Source: Ruminococcus flavefaciens (GTDB lineage Bacteria; Bacillota; Clostridia; Oscillospirales; Ruminococcaceae). Taken from it: DNA of 64,000 bases. The position numbers were made by a program, and so were the translations under genes. The notes below the pieces were generated by a model. The model was given only the letters and a program-made list of their open reading frames with translations, did not search any database and had not been told where the DNA came from. Each line of letters opens with the position of its first letter. The first letter of the stretch is position 1. Shown piece after piece: positions 35,065-43,025 of the stretch. Location of the stretch: assembly GCF_900108555.1 (NCBI RefSeq), contig NZ_FNWV01000001.1, positions 186,001-250,000 of the forward strand. The letters are read 5' to 3'.

Positions 35065-35238
35065 GGGAAAACCATACGAAAAAAGAACTGTATTATTGTA
35101 ACATCTTACAATAACTTACACTAACATATGTGGAAAAATATATATTTTTGTTCCCGAATCTCCTGTATCAGGCGGTATCAGCAACGTAACAGGCAGCTTG
35201 GAGCAGTGCAAATAATAATTGATCTGTAAAAGTATATA

Positions 35239-35268
35239 AAAAATCCCGAAAAATATTTTCGGGATTTT
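35239..35268 (-). terminator. Terminator after the 35.3-kb membrane protein gene
   Basis: Stem AAATCCCGAAAA/TTTTCGGGATTT (12 bp with AT ends) and T-run on either strand. Confidence 0.8.
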
Positions 35269-35296
35269 TTAAGCATATTCCTGCTTTTTATATTTA

Positions 35297-35989
35297 TTAG
35301 TAGTACTCAACGTCACTTTTCTTAGTTCTGCCCAAAATAAGAGGAACAATGAGAAAAGCAAGTCCGCCCAGAGCCAATACAGCACCGAGAACAACTACAA
35401 GTATAGAAGATTTTCCAGGACGGCTGTCCATTGCCTTTAGGTCAGCCAATTCCGATCCATCAAAGCCCCATTCATCAAGAGCCTGCTTTTTATAATTGGC
35501 ATACTTTTTCTCTGTGGGCTCGCTCCAGAGCTTTCCCTCAAAATGAACAGGCTCAGGCATTTTATCGGTCTTGCCGTCAAAATATTTGATCCAACCATTT
35601 GCGTTAGCGTCAAGAGCAGCCTTCATATCATCCGAGCCTGCCGAAACTACGTAAGTAAAGTAATTATCAGGTTCTGCAACATCCTCATCTGTAAAGAGAT
35701 CTTTCAGATAGTCCATTGAAAGATTTTCAACTATGTAATAGTTTGTCTCACGCTTACTTGTTGTAATTCCGAGAGTCTTTTCCTTCTCTTCATATACCGC
35801 AAAAGAGCCGACAACGTAGTTTATATCACCTTCTACTATACATTCCTTTTTGAAATCGTCCTTTGTAGCCGTGTTAAGATCGAGCACCTTACCGCTAAGG
35901 TACATTTTCACATCTTTCATACCAAGAACAACGATAGCAATGCCCAAAACGACAGCCATCAGCTTATATATAAAACTTTTCTTCATCAT
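35297..35989 (-). CDS. Two-pass membrane protein of unknown function
   Basis: I do not recognise this 230-residue protein. Start ATG 35989 follows AAAGGG at about 5-8 bases; 35986 is nearly as good. A transmembrane helix at about residues 8-25 (LMAVVLGIAIVVLGM) and a second near the C-terminus (SILVVVLGAVLALGGLAFLIVPLILG) bracket an extracellular domain of about 170 residues, rich in charged residues and with no cysteines except one (KKECIVEG). It has its own terminator and is flanked by tsf and moxR, so it appears to stand alone. Confidence 0.8.
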   Translation of the reverse strand: MMKKSFIYKLMAVVLGIAIVVLGMKDVKMYLSGKVLDLNTATKDDFKKECIVEGDINYVVGSFAVYEEKEKTLGITTSKRETNYYIVENLSMDYLKDLFTDEDVAEPDNYFTYVVSAGSDDMKAALDANANGWIKYFDGKTDKMPEPVHFEGKLWSEPTEKKYANYKKQALDEWGFDGSELADLKAMDSRPGKSSILVVVLGAVLALGGLAFLIVPLILGRTKKSDVEYY

Positions 35990-36054
35990 AACCACCCTTT
36001 AATAAAAATGCGGCAGCCTTATAAAGGGACTGCCGCTTATGTTTGTACTTATAA

Positions 36055-36972
36055 TTACTTGATCATCTTAGCTACTTCATCAGCGAGGTTATCTTCCTTC
36101 TTTTCAACACCTTCGCCGCGCTCGTAACGGATAACATCAACAACCTTGATAGAACCGCCGAGCTTCTTAGCCTCTGCATCAACATAGCCCTGAACTGAGA
36201 GCTTGTCATCCTTAACGAATGCCTGCTCGAGGAGGCAGTTCTCGCTGTAGTACTTGCCAACCTTACCTTCAACGATCTTTACGCGAACCTGCTCAGGCTT
36301 GCTTGCCATCTTAGGATCCTCAGCCATCTGAGCGAGCATGATCTCCTTTTCCTTCTCAAGTACCTCAGCAGGAACCTGCTCACGGCAGAGATATGCAGCA
36401 TTAAGAGCTGCGGACTGCATAGCAACGTCCTTACCGATAACAGCTACCTGATCTGCTGAAAGGTCTGTATCCATCTTTACGAGAACACCGATGCTGCCGC
36501 CATTGTGGATATAAGAAGCAAGCTTGCCCTCGAGTCTTACGAAACGACGGATAACGATATTCTCTCTGATCTTCATGCCGGCGAGCTCTGTAAGAACTTC
36601 GCCAACTGTATTGCTGCCGCCGCTGATCTGCATAGCCTTGAGAGCTTCAACATCAGCAGGGTTCTTTTCGATGATTGTGTTTGCTACGTTAGCAACGAAG
36701 TTTCTGATATCGTCTGTGTTAGCAGCAAAGTCTGTCTCTGTGTTTACTTCGAGAAGAACACCAACTTCGCCCTTAACAACAGCAGTAACTACGCCCTCAG
36801 CAGCAGCTCTGCCGCTCTTCTTAGCCTGTGTAGCGAGACCTTTTTCTCTGAGGAACTCGATAGCCTTGTCCATATCGCCATCGTTCTCTTCGAGAGCCTT
36901 CTTACAGTCCATCATACCAACGCCTGTGGACTTCATGAGTTCTTTAATTTCAGCAACGGATACCTTACCCAT
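36055..36972 (-). CDS. tsf: Elongation factor Ts
   Basis: Nucleotide-exchange factor for EF-Tu. The 305 residues begin with the UBA-like helix bundle (EIKELMKSTGVGMMDCKKALEE, two conserved blocks) and contain the signature EVNTETDFAANTDDI and further on a dimerisation domain (CLLEQAFVKDDK). Downstream of rpsB but 170 bp away because an inverted-repeat element occupies the gap. Confidence 0.97.
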   Translation of the reverse strand: MGKVSVAEIKELMKSTGVGMMDCKKALEENDGDMDKAIEFLREKGLATQAKKSGRAAAEGVVTAVVKGEVGVLLEVNTETDFAANTDDIRNFVANVANTIIEKNPADVEALKAMQISGGSNTVGEVLTELAGMKIRENIVIRRFVRLEGKLASYIHNGGSIGVLVKMDTDLSADQVAVIGKDVAMQSAALNAAYLCREQVPAEVLEKEKEIMLAQMAEDPKMASKPEQVRVKIVEGKVGKYYSENCLLEQAFVKDDKLSVQGYVDAEAKKLGGSIKVVDVIRYERGEGVEKKEDNLADEVAKMIK

Positions 36973-37001
36973 TGTAATTACCTCCTAAATTAATATTAAA
37001 A

Positions 37002-37134
37002 AATTCGGAATTCGGAATGCAGAATGCGGAATTATTGTATCGCTTAACAACGATCACTAAGAACAAATCATTCAGATATATCTGCCGTCAGGCAGACTCC
37101 GCAATTCCTAATTCCTAATTCCGAATTATGAATT
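37002..37134. repeat. MITE-like inverted repeat between rpsB and tsf
   Basis: Terminal arms of 32 bp (37002-37033 and 37103-37134) made of AATTCGGAATT/AATTCCTAATT units. They are inverted and about 80% complementary, enclosing about 70 bp that holds a small TCTGCC/GGCAGA hairpin. It carries no frame of note. The layout suggests a miniature inverted-repeat element or an extended palindromic repeat that landed in the rpsB-tsf gap. Confidence 0.7.
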
Positions 37135-37142
37135 ATCAGTTA

Positions 37143-37892
37143 TTATTCAGCCTCTGCTTCAGCAGCCTCAGCTGTTTCCTCTTCTGCCTCAACAGCAGCT
37201 ACAGCGTCATCGCCCTGTCTGCCTTCGATAACAGCGTTAGCGATAGAACCTGCGATAAGCTTTACAGCTCTGATAGCGTCATCGTTACCTGGGATAACGT
37301 AATCAACTTCATCAGGATCGCAGTTTGTATCAACGATAGCAACGATCGGGATATTGAGCTTCTTAGCTTCTGCTACAGCGATCTTTTCCTTGCGTGGGTC
37401 AACGATGAAGAGTGCTGCCGGAAGCTTCTTCATTGTCTTGATACCGCCGAGGAACTTCTCGAGCTTTTCGATCTCGAGGTTGAGCTTAACAACTTCCTTC
37501 TTAGGGAGAAGTGCGAATGTACCGTCCTCTTCCATTGTGTGGAGCTGCTCAAGTCTCTTTATTCTTGTCTGGATAGTCTTGAAGTTTGTGAGCATACCGC
37601 CGAGCCATCTTGCATTTACGTAGTGTGCGCCGGCTCTTGTAGCCTCTTCCTTAACAGAGTCTCCAGCCTGCTTCTTTGTACCTACGAAAAGTACTTCGCC
37701 GCCCTGAGCTGCAATGTCACGAACGAACATATAAGCTTCTTCAAGCTTCTTAACTGTCTTCTGAAGGTCGATGATGTAAATTCCATTTCTTTCTGTGAAA
37801 ATGTATGGTGCCATTTTCGGGTTCCATCTTCTTGTCTGGTGTCCGAAGTGTACGCCAGCTTCAAGAAGCTGCTTCATTGATACTACTCCCAT
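37143..37892 (-). CDS. rpsB: 30S ribosomal protein S2
   Basis: 249 residues with typical S2 segments: [20 protein letters not shown] at the start, [25 protein letters not shown], and [19 protein letters not shown] near the end, then an Ala/Glu-rich acidic tail. RBS AAGGAGG precedes the start. First gene of rpsB-tsf, with a 110-nt leader. Confidence 0.97.
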   Translation of the reverse strand: MGVVSMKQLLEAGVHFGHQTRRWNPKMAPYIFTERNGIYIIDLQKTVKKLEEAYMFVRDIAAQGGEVLFVGTKKQAGDSVKEEATRAGAHYVNARWLGGMLTNFKTIQTRIKRLEQLHTMEEDGTFALLPKKEVVKLNLEIEKLEKFLGGIKTMKKLPAALFIVDPRKEKIAVAEAKKLNIPIVAIVDTNCDPDEVDYVIPGNDDAIRAVKLIAGSIANAVIEGRQGDDAVAAVEAEEETAEAAEAEAE

Positions 37893-38037
37893 GGTGTAGT
37901 CCTCCTTAAAAATTGGTTATTATTAATCCTCCGCCATACTTAGCTCAGCAGCAACGCAGACATCTGCGCACCAACCACTGAAAGTACAGGCGTGCGAATT
38001 GCCTTAATATTATATCATTTTCTGTCAATTTTTGCAA
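37893..38037 (-). promoter_or_regulatory. rpsB promoter and structured leader
   Basis: Minus-strand TTGCAA (38032-38037), a 17-bp spacer and TATAAT (38009-38014). The leader holds a GC-rich hairpin CGCAGA/TCTGCG at 37955-37968 with flanking complementarity (CAG.../...CTG), a candidate for autogenous control by S2. Confidence 0.6.
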
Positions 38038-38052
38038 GACTTTTTACAGCCG

Positions 38053-38352
38053 CTATTTCAACAAACTTAAAAAACTAGTTTTTCGAGATTTTGTTGATTT
38101 TGCACTTTCGGACGACTTGTCACGTTCAATGAGCACTACATCTTCTCCGACGACCTTTATATCCTTACAGAAAATGATCGTATCATCTTCCCTGCCCAAA
38201 AGTCCCAGAAGCTTTGCTCCGCCATATATGATAAGTGACCTTACACTGCCGCTTTCAATATCGACTTCTATATCGTCTATAAATCCGAGTCTTTCTCCTG
38301 TTGCGATATCTATGACTTCCTTCCTGCACAGCTCTTCAAAGCTCAGAAGCAT
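38053..38352 (-). CDS. YlmC/YmxH family PRC-barrel sporulation-associated protein
   Basis: The 99 residues form one PRC-barrel domain. Features matching the YlmC/YmxH family of spore-forming Firmicutes are SFEELCRKEVIDIATGERLG, DDIEVDIESGSVRSLIIYGG and the closing GREDDTIIFCKDIKVVGEDVV (given as adjacent blocks), with a basic Ser/Lys-rich tail. Expression in sporulating cells is known for B. subtilis homologues; the molecular role is unknown. It precedes rpsB and is probably transcribed separately. Confidence 0.85.
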   Translation of the reverse strand: MLLSFEELCRKEVIDIATGERLGFIDDIEVDIESGSVRSLIIYGGAKLLGLLGREDDTIIFCKDIKVVGEDVVLIERDKSSESAKSTKSRKTSFLSLLK

Positions 38353-38391
38353 ATCGTCACCCCGTATGATCTATTTATACATTATATTATA

Positions 38392-39399
38392 TCATGCAAG
38401 GAAAAAGTATTCCTCGGGAGTTCTCATATCACCGCTTGAAGCGTGTGAGTAATACGATAGGATCAGTGATGCATCAACAGCATCAACAATAAGATCATCA
38501 TTTACATCTGCTTTAACATCATCTGTTTTAGAAAATTTCGATTTTCCATCTTTAGTAGATCTTCTCGAATACTCTGTAAGCACAGCCGATGCATCAACAG
38601 AATCTACTTTTCCGTCACTATTCACATCACCGTACCCGAAATCAAATTCATTGAACGGGATACCGTTATCTTTTGCATATCGTTCTGCTTCCGTACCTTT
38701 TTTGCCATATATTTCAACATCGGAACAAAGGTTATAATCAGGTGAATAGTAACGATACCCTACAGCGTATTCCTGTATTTCTTCAACAGAAGGAGGGATT
38801 ATAATTCTCGAGATCTTATATGAATTCAACGCCGCAGTTTTTTCAATTTTTTTCACTCCTTCACAGAAGCGCAGCGTTTCCAGACTGTGCATTCCATGCA
38901 GAGCGTGATCGCAAATCGTTTCAACAAGAGGCGGTATAGTGATCGTCTTTGCCGAAATACAGAGCTGAAAGGTGTCCCTTTTTATTTCCTTGAGTCCACT
39001 GTTAAGCTTTATACCATCAAGAGAATGATTGGTATTGAAAGCATATCCACCGATACTTTCAAGTGACGACGGAAAATTAATGCTTTTAAGTTTTTTGCAT
39101 TCACTAAAAGCCGATTCACCTATTTTACTGATAGTTGAGGGTAAGGTAACATACTCGATATCAGGATTATCGCGAAACGCTTCCCTATCAATACTTACAA
39201 CTTTATATTTGCCAAAAGCAGCAGGTATTTCGACTTTAGAAGCATTACCGTTATATTTTGTGACGGAACAAGTGCCGCTTTCATCGTCCACATCATAAAC
39301 AACATCATTTTCAGTCATTAAGTCTGCATTAGCCCTTACAGGAACAGAACAGAACAAGACTCCTATGGCTGTAAAAATCGCTGTGATTTTCTTATTCAT
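38392..39399 (-). CDS. Secreted leucine-rich-repeat (BspA type) protein with dockerin
   Basis: 335 residues from ATG 39399, which overlaps the stop of the preceding miniprotein (ATGAATAA), so translation is coupled; an upstream in-frame start at 39438 lies inside that gene. Signal peptide MNKKITAIFTAIGVLFCSV ends near ANA. LRR_5 repeats occupy about residues 45-235 (IGESAFSECKKLKSINFP, SIGGYAFNTNHSLDGIKL). The C-terminal dockerin (about 255-325) has loops DVNSDGKVDSVDA and DVNDDLIVDAVDA. BspA-like repeats are usually surface adhesion or binding modules. It ends without a clear U-tract terminator before ylmC. Confidence 0.87.
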   Translation of the reverse strand: MNKKITAIFTAIGVLFCSVPVRANADLMTENDVVYDVDDESGTCSVTKYNGNASKVEIPAAFGKYKVVSIDREAFRDNPDIEYVTLPSTISKIGESAFSECKKLKSINFPSSLESIGGYAFNTNHSLDGIKLNSGLKEIKRDTFQLCISAKTITIPPLVETICDHALHGMHSLETLRFCEGVKKIEKTAALNSYKISRIIIPPSVEEIQEYAVGYRYYSPDYNLCSDVEIYGKKGTEAERYAKDNGIPFNEFDFGYGDVNSDGKVDSVDASAVLTEYSRRSTKDGKSKFSKTDDVKADVNDDLIVDAVDASLILSYYSHASSGDMRTPEEYFFLA

Positions 39400-39559
39400 C
39401 ATCATCTTCATCATCACTGCCGCCTTTTTTCTTGGCAAATACTGCTGTACCTACTGCAAGGATAAGTGCTGCAATAATTATTATCAAAATAACGCCTCTC
39501 GGGAATGTATCTCCTGTTTGCGGAGAATTTGCTGCAATAAGCATTAATGCGTATGTCAT
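39392..39559 (-). CDS. 55-residue membrane miniprotein with SPQTGD sortase-like motif
   Basis: A very small gene with a strong ribosome site (AAAGGAGG, 8 bases before ATG 39559) and a promoter at 39598-39626. Residues 1-10 are hydrophobic; residues 12-17 are SPQTGD, which resembles the NPQTGD/LPXTG sortase recognition sequences. One transmembrane helix (GVILIIIIAALILAVGTAVF) and a basic-then-acidic tail (AKKKGGSDDEDDDE) follow. It looks like a wall-sorting signal with no protein attached. Its stop overlaps the start of the LRR-dockerin gene. Function unknown. Confidence 0.75.
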   Translation of the reverse strand: MTYALMLIAANSPQTGDTFPRGVILIIIIAALILAVGTAVFAKKKGGSDDEDDDE

Positions 39560-39597
39560 TTTATTGTCCTCCTTTAAAATAAGTAAAATACTTTTTT

Positions 39598-39626
39598 ATT
39601 GTATCACAGTACGAACACTTTGTCAA
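39598..39626 (-). promoter_or_regulatory. SigA promoter of the miniprotein/LRR-dockerin pair
   Basis: Minus-strand TTGACA, a 17-bp spacer and TACAAT. Transcription would begin about 32 bp before the miniprotein ATG. Confidence 0.8.
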
Positions 39627-39630
39627 ATGA

Positions 39631-39657
39631 AAAGCCCTGCTTTATGCAGGGCTTTTA
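39631..39657 (-). terminator. Terminator after hydG
   Basis: Ten-base stem AAAGCCCTGC/GCAGGGCTTT with a 5-base loop, directly after the hydG stop. Confidence 0.8.
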
Positions 39658-39659
39658 TA

Positions 39660-41111
39660 TTAAAATCTGAAATCGCGCTTGCCGTCGTTCTTTATCTCGT
39701 CAAGATATTCGATAGCACGCTGTCTGCGCTTTTCATCGGGAACATTCTGTATCTCCTTAGCAATAAGTGCTTCGCCCACCTTCTTAGTCTCAGGTGATGC
39801 GTAGTCTGTAAGGTATTCCTGGAGCGTCATAAGAGCATTAGGGTGACAGCAGTTCTGTATCTGTCCCACCTTACAGAGTGCCATGAAACGGTCGCCTGTA
39901 CGTCCCTCGCGGTAGCAGGCTGTACAGAATGACGGGATATGCCCCTGATCCATAAGCCACTTTACAACTTCATCAAGTGAACGCTGGTCTGATACGTCAA
40001 ACTGTTCTGTGTCGTGAGGCCTTTCCTCGGAAGTATATCCTGCGTAACCGCCTACAGATGTTCTCGAACCGCCCGATATCTGGGATACACCGAGTTCGAG
40101 GACCTTTGCACGACATTCCTCGCTCTCACGGGTAGAGATTATCATGCCTGTATAAGGAACAGCGATACGGATACAAGCTACGATCTTTGCAAATGTATCA
40201 TCGTCAATACCGTTATCAAATACGCTCGGGTCAATATCGGAAGCTCTTCTTATACGAGGAACACTTATTGTGTGAGGTCCTACACCGTGAACAGCTTCGA
40301 GGTGCTCGGCGTGCATAAGAAGTCCTGCAAACTCGTACTTATACAGATCAAGTCCAAAGAGAACTCCGAGACCGACATCATCTATGCCGCCCTCCATAGC
40401 TCTGTCCATTGCCTCTGTGTGGTATGCATAGTTGTGCTTTGGTCCTGCGGGGTGGAGTCTCTCATAGCTCTCCCTGTGGTATGTTTCCTGAAAAAGGATA
40501 TAAGTTCCGATGCCTGCTTCCTTGAGCTTGCGGTAGTTCTCAACAGTAGTAGCTGCGATATTTACATTAACACGACGGATAGCACCGTTCTTGTGCTTGA
40601 TCGAATAGATAGTGTTGATACATTCGAGGATATACTCGATAGGATTGTTTACAGGATCTTCGCCTGACTCGATAGCAAGTCTCTTGTGTCCCATATCCTG
40701 AAGTGCGATAACCTCCTGACGTACTTCTTCCTGTGTCAGCTTCTTACGTGGGATCTCCTTGTTCTGGAAATGATAAGGACAGTAAACGCACTTGTTTACG
40801 CAGTAGTTAGAGAGATAAAGAGGAGCGAACATAACTATTCTGTTTCCGTAGAAAGCTTCCTTTATCTCACGGGCAAGGTCATACATCTTCTCAGTCATCT
40901 CAGGGATATCACAGGCAAGAAGCACACTTGCTTCGCGGTGTGAAAGACCTGCACATTCTACTCCCCTGCCTGTCTTTCTCGGCTTTGCCTTTTCGAGTAT
41001 CTGCTCGATAAGCTCACGGTTATGCTTATTCTGCTCGGCATACTCAAGGGTAGCCTTTATTTCCTCGTCATTTATAAAATCGTCCGCATTCATCGACTTT
41101 ACATCATACAT
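39660..41111 (-). CDS. hydG: [FeFe] hydrogenase H-cluster maturase HydG (radical SAM)
   Basis: Splits tyrosine to supply CO and CN- for the H-cluster of [FeFe] hydrogenase. The 483 residues carry the radical-SAM CX3CX2C motif in NYCVNKCVYCPYHFQ, a BATS region, and the C-terminal auxiliary-cluster motif CTACYREGRTGDRFM (CX2CX22C type, with QNCCHPNA completing it). It is the last gene of TM1266-like regulator - PNPOx - hydG and would mature HydA, encoded about 23 kb away. HydE and HydF are not in this window. Confidence 0.96.
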   Translation of the reverse strand: MYDVKSMNADDFINDEEIKATLEYAEQNKHNRELIEQILEKAKPRKTGRGVECAGLSHREASVLLACDIPEMTEKMYDLAREIKEAFYGNRIVMFAPLYLSNYCVNKCVYCPYHFQNKEIPRKKLTQEEVRQEVIALQDMGHKRLAIESGEDPVNNPIEYILECINTIYSIKHKNGAIRRVNVNIAATTVENYRKLKEAGIGTYILFQETYHRESYERLHPAGPKHNYAYHTEAMDRAMEGGIDDVGLGVLFGLDLYKYEFAGLLMHAEHLEAVHGVGPHTISVPRIRRASDIDPSVFDNGIDDDTFAKIVACIRIAVPYTGMIISTRESEECRAKVLELGVSQISGGSRTSVGGYAGYTSEERPHDTEQFDVSDQRSLDEVVKWLMDQGHIPSFCTACYREGRTGDRFMALCKVGQIQNCCHPNALMTLQEYLTDYASPETKKVGEALIAKEIQNVPDEKRRQRAIEYLDEIKNDGKRDFRF

Positions 41112-41128
41112 ATTTATTTCCTCCAGTT

Positions 41129-41596
41129 TTATTTTGCCTTACAAGACATTGTTTTTACTTTAAGTTTAAACACAGCAGTTCTTCCGAGTACATCATTATC
41201 ATACTCAAGTCCTGTCCTGCCGGCAGCCTGATACATGATATATTCAAGAGCAGCTTTCTTTTCATCGTTATATTCTATAACAGAAAGTATACCGTTACCG
41301 ACAACGCTCATATATTTTGCTGAATGACCACAGGCTGTATCAGCACCTAAAAGCTCATAGTTGCCGTCGATCTCAAATCCTACTGACGGCTCTGACTTGG
41401 CAAGCTCATATTTCCTGCCTGCAACTGCTCCGTGAAAATAAAATGTATATTCTCCGTTTTCAACAGAATAACCATAGTTCACAGGGACTATATAAACCTC
41501 ACCATTATCACAGAAGCCTATACGGATCAACTTCTCTTTAGCAATGAATTTCTCTATTGCTTTTTTATCAGTTATTTCTCTGTCAGCTCTTCTCAT
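41129..41596 (-). CDS. Pyridoxamine 5'-phosphate oxidase-family flavoprotein
   Basis: A 155-residue split beta-barrel protein of the FMN-binding PNPOx-like type. Typical segments are MRRADREITDKKAIEKFIAK at the start, IGFCDNGEVYIVPVNYGYSV, and FYFHGAVAGRKYEL; the SVGFEIDG strand precedes a Cys-containing KYMSVVGNG segment. Such proteins are common, with varied or unknown roles (haem or nitroimidazole-like substrates). It sits between the hydrogenase-system regulator and hydG, which ties it to anaerobic metabolism by context only. Confidence 0.88.
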   Translation of the reverse strand: MRRADREITDKKAIEKFIAKEKLIRIGFCDNGEVYIVPVNYGYSVENGEYTFYFHGAVAGRKYELAKSEPSVGFEIDGNYELLGADTACGHSAKYMSVVGNGILSVIEYNDEKKAALEYIMYQAAGRTGLEYDNDVLGRTAVFKLKVKTMSCKAK

Positions 41597-41610
41597 ATCA
41601 TACTCCGTTC

Positions 41611-41859
41611 TTACTTTTTTGAGATAGCTGCTTTGACAGAAACACCGTTTATCTGTCCAAGCCTGCCTGTGAGACTGCTTATAACATCAGGCTCAGCATC
41701 AAGAGCAACAGATATAAGTGATATGCCTCGCGCCTTGTATGGGAGTCCCATACGACCGATAATTATATCGCTGTAGTCGTGAAGTACGTTATTGACTTCC
41801 ACTGCCGCCGACTGTTCATCAATAACTATCGCCGTTACCGCTATACGTTTGTTTTCCAT
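41611..41859 (-). CDS. TM1266-type iron-only hydrogenase system regulator (putative)
   Basis: An 82-residue ACT/NikR-C-like ferredoxin-fold protein. The sequence RIAVTAIVIDEQSAAVEVNN, GRMGLPYKARGISLISVALDA and RLGQINGVSVKAAISKK match the small family usually found next to hydrogenase maturase genes and named after T. maritima TM1266. First gene of the operon, 15 bp before the PNPOx gene. Its DNA- or RNA-binding role has not been settled; family assignment is solid. Confidence 0.88.
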   Translation of the reverse strand: MENKRIAVTAIVIDEQSAAVEVNNVLHDYSDIIIGRMGLPYKARGISLISVALDAEPDVISSLTGRLGQINGVSVKAAISKK

Positions 41860-42031
41860 TCTCTCCTCCTTTAAAGGCTGGAAAAGCAGTCAATAAAAAA
41901 TCCGCCCAGCATGGACGGAGAATATCTGCATAGTATTATACAAACTGCCATCCGATAACAGAGTTTTCACCCTGATGCCCGAAAACAATAAAATTTTACA
42001 GCCAAAACCAGAATAAATCCTGCCTTCCGCT
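41860..42031 (-). ncRNA. Candidate regulatory leader RNA of the hydG operon
   Basis: An approximately 170-nt leader between promoter and first gene. Two hairpins with CAGGA/TTCTG (42010-42023 region) and CAGGG/CTCTG closing a TGAAAA loop (about 41961-41976) lie within an outer CATC/GATG pairing. A GC-rich terminator (TCCGTCC/GGGCGGA, then six T) lies at about 41895-41919. This is the layout of a riboswitch or attenuator. I could not match it to a known riboswitch class; it shares some resemblance to short cobalamin/FMN-type segments but lacks their full cores. Confidence 0.55.
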
Positions 42032-42037
42032 ATTTAT

Positions 42038-42066
42038 ATCTTATCACATTGTTACATTATTGTCAA
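42038..42066 (-). promoter_or_regulatory. SigA promoter of the hydG operon
   Basis: Minus-strand TTGACA, a 17-bp spacer and TAAGAT with upstream TG. The spacer contains the 13-mer shared with the hydC leader and an imperfect Rex-like site (TTGTTAC-N4-TTGTCAA, 42049-42066). Confidence 0.8.
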
Positions 42067-42224
42067 TGTTACTTTGTTAGCACGACCTAAGTGTTGATAT
42101 CCGTGGTTTATGCTTTATATTTATTGATATTTTCTTCATATGTACTGCTATAGCCTATTATTGTGCATTTCAAACAATCAAAACAGTATTATTTCAAAAA
42201 AATATATAATTTTTCAAAAATCAC

Positions 42225-42253
42225 TGGACAAATTCTTTTATTTGTGATATACT
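42225..42253 (+). promoter_or_regulatory. SigA promoter of the 217-residue Cys-cluster gene
   Basis: TGGACA, a 17-bp spacer and TATACT, with the start codon 33 bp beyond the -10. The roughly 160 bp between this and the hydG promoter show nothing further. Confidence 0.7.
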
Positions 42254-42285
42254 TATTTATAGATTTATTTTTGAGGTGATTATTA

Positions 42286-42939
42286 ATGGGTTTATTCTCA
42301 TTTTTCCAGGGTGGAGCTAAATATTTCGATAAAAAGATCGACCCTAAATGCGATTACTGTACGTACGGAAAAAGAACAAAGGACGGAAACAGAGTCCTCT
42401 GTGAAAAAAGGGGTCTCGTTGAACAGAACTATTCATGTAAAGCTTTCATCTATTCTCCGTTAAAGAGAATACCTGTTAAACAGCTTAGATTTGTCGGAAG
42501 CATCGCTGATGATGACCTTTACATAGAGTCAAAGGGCGATCGCACTGAAAAGGAAGAAGCAGAAAAGCAGACTGCAAAGGACGATAAGTCCAAAAACGAC
42601 AAGAAACAGACTGCTCCTGCTAAACAGGCTGAACCTGAAAAGAAAGCAGAGCCTGCTAAGAACAATGAACCGGCTAAGCAGCCAGAGTCTCCAAAGCCTC
42701 AGAATGCTGAAAAGCCAGCAGCTTCCCCTGCTGAAAACAATGAACAGCCTGCCAAGAAGGAAGAGGAAAAAGCTGCTCCAAATAATGAAAAGAAGGAAGC
42801 ATCTGCTCCTGCACAAGCTCCTAAGCCGCAGGCTCAGCCTCAGCCAACGCCACAGGCTCCGCAGACTGCACTTCAGGCAGCTCAGCAGGCAGCTCAACAA
42901 GCTGCACAGCAAGCTCAGCAGACAATGCAGAAGAAATAA
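42286..42939 (+). CDS. Cys-cluster protein with long Pro/Ala/Gln/Lys-rich tail, unknown function
   Basis: A 217-residue cytosolic protein. The first 85 residues look folded: MGLFSFFQGGAKYFDKKIDP, then four cysteines (CDYCTYGKRTKDGNRVLC and YSCKAF) spaced as a likely zinc site, then SPLKRIPVKQ. The small Cys domain resembles short conserved proteins of Clostridia; I recall no function. The remaining 130 residues are low complexity: acidic/Lys, then Pro/Ala/Gln repeats such as AQPQPTPQAPQTALQAAQQA. RBS GAGGTG precedes ATG 42286. Monocistronic with its own promoter and terminator. Confidence 0.8.
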   Translation: MGLFSFFQGGAKYFDKKIDPKCDYCTYGKRTKDGNRVLCEKRGLVEQNYSCKAFIYSPLKRIPVKQLRFVGSIADDDLYIESKGDRTEKEEAEKQTAKDDKSKNDKKQTAPAKQAEPEKKAEPAKNNEPAKQPESPKPQNAEKPAASPAENNEQPAKKEEEKAAPNNEKKEASAPAQAPKPQAQPQPTPQAPQTALQAAQQAAQQAAQQAQQTMQKK

Positions 42940-42950
42940 TTATGTATATT

Positions 42951-42982
42951 AAGAGGAGTGCTTATTGTACTCCTCTTTTTTA
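42951..42982 (+). terminator. Terminator of the Cys-cluster gene
   Basis: Nine-base stem AAGAGGAGT/ACTCCTCTT and a T-run. Confidence 0.85.
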
Positions 42983-42996
42983 TTTTCCTTTTTTAC

Positions 42997-43025
42997 TTGA
43001 CAAAATCCGGTTTACAGGTTATAAT
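42997..43025 (+). promoter_or_regulatory. Consensus promoter at the left edge of the AT-rich island
   Basis: TTGACA, a 17-bp spacer and TATAAT. A TTGTCC/GGACAA hairpin follows at about 43030-43049. From there to 43320 no convincing gene is seen, only short frames without ribosome sites. Confidence 0.6.

Noticed and set aside
37128..37880. 250-codon plus-strand frame opposite rpsB
   Set aside because: Antisense mirror of the S2 gene; no ribosome site or family resemblance.
41881..42031. FMN or cobalamin riboswitch before the hydG operon
   Set aside because: Short stretches such as CGGGCA and AGGGTGAAAA recall these classes, but the remaining conserved cores are missing.
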